DNA of 18,997 bases from an uncultured Micromonospora sp. (GTDB lineage Bacteria > Actinomycetota > Actinomycetes > Mycobacteriales > Micromonosporaceae), in the NCBI GenBank assembly GCA_937951935.1, contig CALGAM010000223.1, forward strand, positions 1 to 18,997, in the 5' to 3' direction. Shown here one piece after another: positions 13,954 to 18,997 of the stretch (position 1 is the stretch's first letter; the number at the start of each line of letters is the position of its first letter). The notes beneath the pieces are model-generated. The model saw only the letters and a list, made by a program, of their open reading frames with translations. It had not been told where the DNA came from and did not search any database. The translations under genes and the position numbers were made by a program.

Positions 13954-15357
13954 GTGACCGAGACGAGTCGCCGGTACGAGCGGATGGTCCGGCAGGCGCA
14001 GGCGGAGTCCCGGATACCGGCGGTCGCCGCCGCCCTGCACCGGGCGGACCGCCCGCTGTGGACCTGCACGGTCGGCACCACCGGAACCGACGCCCCGCTC
14101 ACCGAGCGGACCGCCTTCCGGATCGGGTCGGTCACCAAGACCTTCACCGCGGTCCTCGTCATGCAGTGCCGCGACGAGGGCCTGCTCGACCTCGACGCCC
14201 CGATCTCGGCGTACCTCGACGTCCCCGCGCACGGCGAGGCGACGGTACGCCGGCTGCTGTCGCACACCTCGGGCCTGCAGCGCGAGCCGTACGGTGACGT
14301 CTGGGCCACCCTGCGCACCCCCGGGCTGGCCGAGCTGCTCGCCGACCTGGCCCGAGCCGAGCGGGTGCTGCCGCCGGCCCGCCGGTTCCACTACTCCAAC
14401 CTCGGCATCGCGCTGCTCGGCCAGGCGGTCGCCCGGCTGCGCGGCGGCACCTGGGCCGAGGTTCTCGCCGACCGCATCCTCCGCCCGCTCGGGCTCACCG
14501 ACACCACGCTCACCCCACCCCCGGGTGCGGCGACCGGGTTCCTGGTCGACGCGTACTCCGACCACGCCCGACCGGAGCCGAACATCGACCTCGGCGCGCT
14601 CGGGCCGGCCGCCCAGCTCTGGAGCACCGCCCCGGACATGGCGCGCTGGGCGGCCTTCCTCGCCGACCCGGCGACGGTCGACCCGACCGGCGCGGTGCTG
14701 CGCCCGGAGACCCTGGAGGAGATGCGCTGGCCGGTGACGACCACCGACGAGGCGCTCTGGTCCGCCGGGTTCGGGCTCGGGTTGATCCTGGTGCCGCAGA
14801 CCGGGCCGGCCGGGTCGCGCTCGGCCGGCGGTGAGCGGATCATCCACGTCGGGCACGACGGCGCCATGCCGGGTTTTCTCGCCAGCGTCTACGGCCGGTC
14901 CGGTGGTGTGGGCACCCCGGCGGCGATGGGCTGTGCGGTCTTCGGCTCCTCCGGCACCGGCACCGCGGTCAACGATCTCGCCCACCGCCTGCTCGCCGCC
15001 TCCGCCGAGGAGGACCCGGCCGACATCGCGCCCTGGGTTCCCGGCGAGCCGGCGCCCGAGGCGTACCGTGGGCTGCTCGGCCGCTGGTGGGGCGAGGGCT
15101 TCGAGTACGTCTTCTTCTGGCGGAACGGCACCCTGCGGGCCCGGGGCGCCGACGACCCCGCCGGCCGCCCGCCCGCGGTCTTCGTGCCCGTGCCGGACCG
15201 CCCGGACGTGCTGCGGACGGTCTCCGGCCGGGAGGCCGGGGAGCTCCTCCGGCTCACCCGGGACGACCAGGGCAACGTGGTCATGATGCACTGGGCGACG
15301 TACCGGTTCACCCGCAACCAGGAGACGTTCGACCGGTTCGACTTCCGCCGTACCTGA
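13954..15357 (+). CDS. Serine hydrolase, class C beta-lactamase fold
   Basis: This is a 467-residue member of the serine beta-lactamase/penicillin-binding-protein-like family. The SxxK nucleophile motif is Ser59-Val-Thr-Lys62 (IGSVTKTFTA), the YxN motif is Tyr147-Ser-Asn149, and GHDG at 300-303 replaces the KTG-type motif as in many esterase-like members. A C-terminal beta-rich domain of about 90 residues (from about 375) with FEYVFFWRNGTLRARG is probably lipocalin-like, as in related family members. There is no signal peptide, which argues against a periplasmic beta-lactamase and for a cytoplasmic esterase or peptidase. GTG 13954 follows a GAGGGGG Shine-Dalgarno by 6 nt. The substrate is unknown. 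The gene lies between the HIT and phoH genes, which looks like an accessory insertion. Confidence 0.9.
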   Translation: MTETSRRYERMVRQAQAESRIPAVAAALHRADRPLWTCTVGTTGTDAPLTERTAFRIGSVTKTFTAVLVMQCRDEGLLDLDAPISAYLDVPAHGEATVRRLLSHTSGLQREPYGDVWATLRTPGLAELLADLARAERVLPPARRFHYSNLGIALLGQAVARLRGGTWAEVLADRILRPLGLTDTTLTPPPGAATGFLVDAYSDHARPEPNIDLGALGPAAQLWSTAPDMARWAAFLADPATVDPTGAVLRPETLEEMRWPVTTTDEALWSAGFGLGLILVPQTGPAGSRSAGGERIIHVGHDGAMPGFLASVYGRSGGVGTPAAMGCAVFGSSGTGTAVNDLAHRLLAASAEEDPADIAPWVPGEPAPEAYRGLLGRWWGEGFEYVFFWRNGTLRARGADDPAGRPPAVFVPVPDRPDVLRTVSGREAGELLRLTRDDQGNVVMMHWATYRFTRNQETFDRFDFRRT

Positions 15358-15502
15358 GACGACGTCCGGGAGGGGCCGCCGGGGCCGGGGAACGTCCCCC
15401 GTTGTCGCCTTCGGTGGTGGGGACGCCCTCTTCGCCCGTGTGCCGGCACCGCCCGGTTCGACGTCGGGCCGCCCCGGGGGACGCCGGCGGAAATGGGCGG
15501 CC

Positions 15503-15528
15503 TGTGACCGGCGTTGAACGGATACGAT
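15503..15528 (+). promoter_or_regulatory. Candidate promoter of the phoH-ybeY operon
   Basis: A good -10, TACGAT (15523-15528), is preceded at a short spacing of 14 nt by TGTGAC (15503-15508). Transcription would start near 15535 and leave a leader of about 75 nt. The rest of the 251-bp gap 15358-15608 is GC-rich, with no gene visible. Confidence 0.45.
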
Positions 15529-15608
15529 GACGGCAACGTCCACACGCCGCGTCAGCAGGGCACGGCATCGAGAGCGAGAGCAGGTGGCACAGGGCGCAGG
15601 CCCGACCC

Positions 15609-17732
<2,124 letters not shown>

Positions 17733-17748
17733 GCATCAGGGGAACCAG

Positions 17749-18216
17749 TTGTCCATCGAAATCGCCAACGAGTCGGGTACGGCGGTCGACACCGACGCGG
17801 TGCTGGCCGTCGCCCGGTACGCCCTCGACGAGATGGGGGTCAACTCCCTCGCCGAGCTGTCGATTCTGCTCGTCGACGTCGACTACATGACCGAGCTCAA
17901 CCACCGTTGGATGGGCGGGGACGGTCCCACCGACGTCCTCGCCTTCCCGATGGACGAGGGGAGCGTCGACCACGGGCCGGGCGAGTCGAACGGCGGCGAG
18001 CCGGCACTCCTCGGGGACATCGTGCTCTGCCCCGAGGTGGCCGCCCGGCAGGCCGCCGCCGCCGGGCACTCGGCCGCCGACGAGCTGCACCTGTTGACCG
18101 TGCACGGTGTGCTGCACCTGCTCGGCTACGACCACGCGGAGCCGGAGGAGGAGCGGGAGATGTTCGCGCTGCAGGCCCGGCTCCTGGACGGCTGGCGCGC
18201 GACCCGGGTCCGCTGA
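17749..18216 (+). CDS. ybeY: Endoribonuclease YbeY (rRNA maturation factor)
   Basis: This is a 155-residue single-strand-specific metal-dependent RNase involved in 16S rRNA 3' end processing and ribosome quality control. The zinc signature H3XH5XH is HGVLHLLGYDH, with His119, His123 and His129. The preceding motifs ELNHRWMGGDGPTDVLAFPM and LLGDIVLCPEVA are family-typical. The start is TTG 17749, placed 5 nt after AGGGGA (17738-17743), and gives the usual actinobacterial MSIEIANESG beginning. No ATG or GTG in frame fits better. It lies 16 bp after phoH and its stop overlaps the next start, consistent with one operon and with the known functional link of PhoH-like ATPases to YbeY. Confidence 0.96.
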   Translation: MSIEIANESGTAVDTDAVLAVARYALDEMGVNSLAELSILLVDVDYMTELNHRWMGGDGPTDVLAFPMDEGSVDHGPGESNGGEPALLGDIVLCPEVAARQAAAAGHSAADELHLLTVHGVLHLLGYDHAEPEEEREMFALQARLLDGWRATRVR

Positions 18217-18997
18217 TGCCCGGTCACTTAGCCATGCTGGCCGCCCTGCCCGCACCGCTGGCGGCGGGCAGACCGGCGGCCGGCCTTCCCGACCTCCAAC
18301 TTCTGCTCTTCGCCGCGGCGCTGGTGGTGCTCGCCGGTGTCTTCGCGATGGCGGACGCGGCACTCGGTGCCGTCTCCCCGGCCCAGGCCGGCGAGCTCGC
18401 CCGCGACGGGGTCCGCGGCGCCCGTACCCTGCAGATCGTCGCCACCGACGCGGTCCGGCACATCAACCTGCTGCTGTTGCTGCGCCTGCTCTGCGAGCTG
18501 ACCGCGACCGTGCTCGTCGCGCTGGTCGCGGTGGACACCTTCGGCGCCGGCGTGACGGCCGCGCTGGTCACCGCCGGCGCGATGACCGTGGTCAGCTTCG
18601 TGGTCGTCGGGGTCGCACCCCGCACGATCGGCCGGCAGCACGCGTACGTGGTCGGCCGGGTCACCGCCCCGCTGGTCCGGTGGCTCGGTCGGGTGCTCAA
18701 CCCGCTCGCCTCGCTGCTCATCCTGATCGGCAACGCGGTGACGCCGGGGCGCGGCTTCCGCGAGGGCCCGTTCGCCACCCAGATCGAGCTGCGGGAGCTG
18801 GTCGACCTGGCGGAGAAGCGCGGGGTGGTCGAGCACGGCGAGCGACAGATGATCCACTCCGTCTTCGCGCTCGGCGACACCATCGTCCGCGAGGTCATGG
18901 TGCCGCGTACCGAGATGGTCTGGATCGAGGCGCACAAGCGGCTGCCGCAGGCGCTGACGCTGTTCCTTCGTTCCGGCTTCTCCCGCATCCCGGTCAT
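18216..18997 (+). CDS. CNNM/CBS-domain membrane protein (hemolysin C/CorC family), truncated by window end
   Basis: The frame is open from ATG 18216 to the window edge, giving 260 codons and two extra bases. ATG shares one base with the ybeY stop (TGATG), so translation is coupled. An N-terminal DUF21/CNNM region has hydrophobic segments at about 25-50, 82-110, 112-135 and 155-175. Next come FATQIELRELVDLAEKRGVV and VFALGDTIVREVMVPRTEMV, which start the CBS-pair part. Family members are implicated in Mg2+ or Co2+ efflux or tolerance. The label hemolysin is historical. The second CBS domain and the corC-HlyC C-terminal domain lie outside the window. In related genomes this gene is often followed by era, which I cannot check here. 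Confidence 0.93.
   Translation, partial: MPGHLAMLAALPAPLAAGRPAAGLPDLQLLLFAAALVVLAGVFAMADAALGAVSPAQAGELARDGVRGARTLQIVATDAVRHINLLLLLRLLCELTATVLVALVAVDTFGAGVTAALVTAGAMTVVSFVVVGVAPRTIGRQHAYVVGRVTAPLVRWLGRVLNPLASLLILIGNAVTPGRGFREGPFATQIELRELVDLAEKRGVVEHGERQMIHSVFALGDTIVREVMVPRTEMVWIEAHKRLPQALTLFLRSGFSRIPV

Overview
The window is a very GC-rich chromosomal segment with an actinobacterial gene order: lepA, hemW, CIRCE-hrcA-dnaJ, rsmE, a HIT-family gene, then phoH-ybeY-CNNM/CBS protein. GTG and TTG starts and TAnnnT -10 boxes placed 6-7 nt before start codons fit the same group. The order and codon use suggest a Micromonosporaceae-like actinomycete (Micromonospora/Salinispora type). That genus-level placement is inference and was not tested by any search.

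Layout. 1-923: 3' end of lepA with a translationally coupled Nudix hydrolase. 924-2065: a leader region with hairpins, then an unrecognised 278-aa protein. 2066-2500: a gene-free convergent gap with strong RNA-type hairpins. 2501-5504: three minus-strand accessory genes, namely a phytanoyl-CoA dioxygenase-family enzyme, a membrane-anchored lysozyme-fold protein and an enoyl-CoA hydratase-family protein. 5522-6745: hemW, which diverges from the hydratase gene with only 17 bp between start codons. 6941-7522: a minus-strand DUF4870 membrane protein with a Pro/Gly/Tyr-repeat tail. 7765-10119: a heat-shock unit with a perfect CIRCE operator, hrcA and dnaJ, followed by rsmE. 10962-13433: a convergent GH3 beta-glycosidase with a PA14 insert. 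13528-15357: a HIT protein and a beta-lactamase-fold serine hydrolase. 15609-18997: phoH, ybeY and a CNNM/CBS membrane protein cut by the window end, apparently one operon.

The standout feature is a 353-residue intein inside PhoH (16305-17363). It interrupts the ATPase nine residues before the Walker B Asp. It begins with Ala instead of Cys/Ser and carries Trp66, Cys333 and Thr351 before the terminal His-Asn, with Thr at +1, which is the signature of class 3 inteins. Its LAGLIDADG endonuclease motifs are present but damaged, so it looks like a splicing-competent element that has lost mobility.

A second theme is transcription architecture. Six genes (1229, 5504, 7522, 10184, 13433, 13528) have a TAnnnT -10 box 6 or 7 nt before the start codon and no Shine-Dalgarno, which predicts leaderless mRNAs. 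Other genes in the same window use clear Shine-Dalgarno sequences (hrcA, the dioxygenase, the serine hydrolase, ybeY). No RNA genes, CRISPR arrays or insertion sequences were seen.
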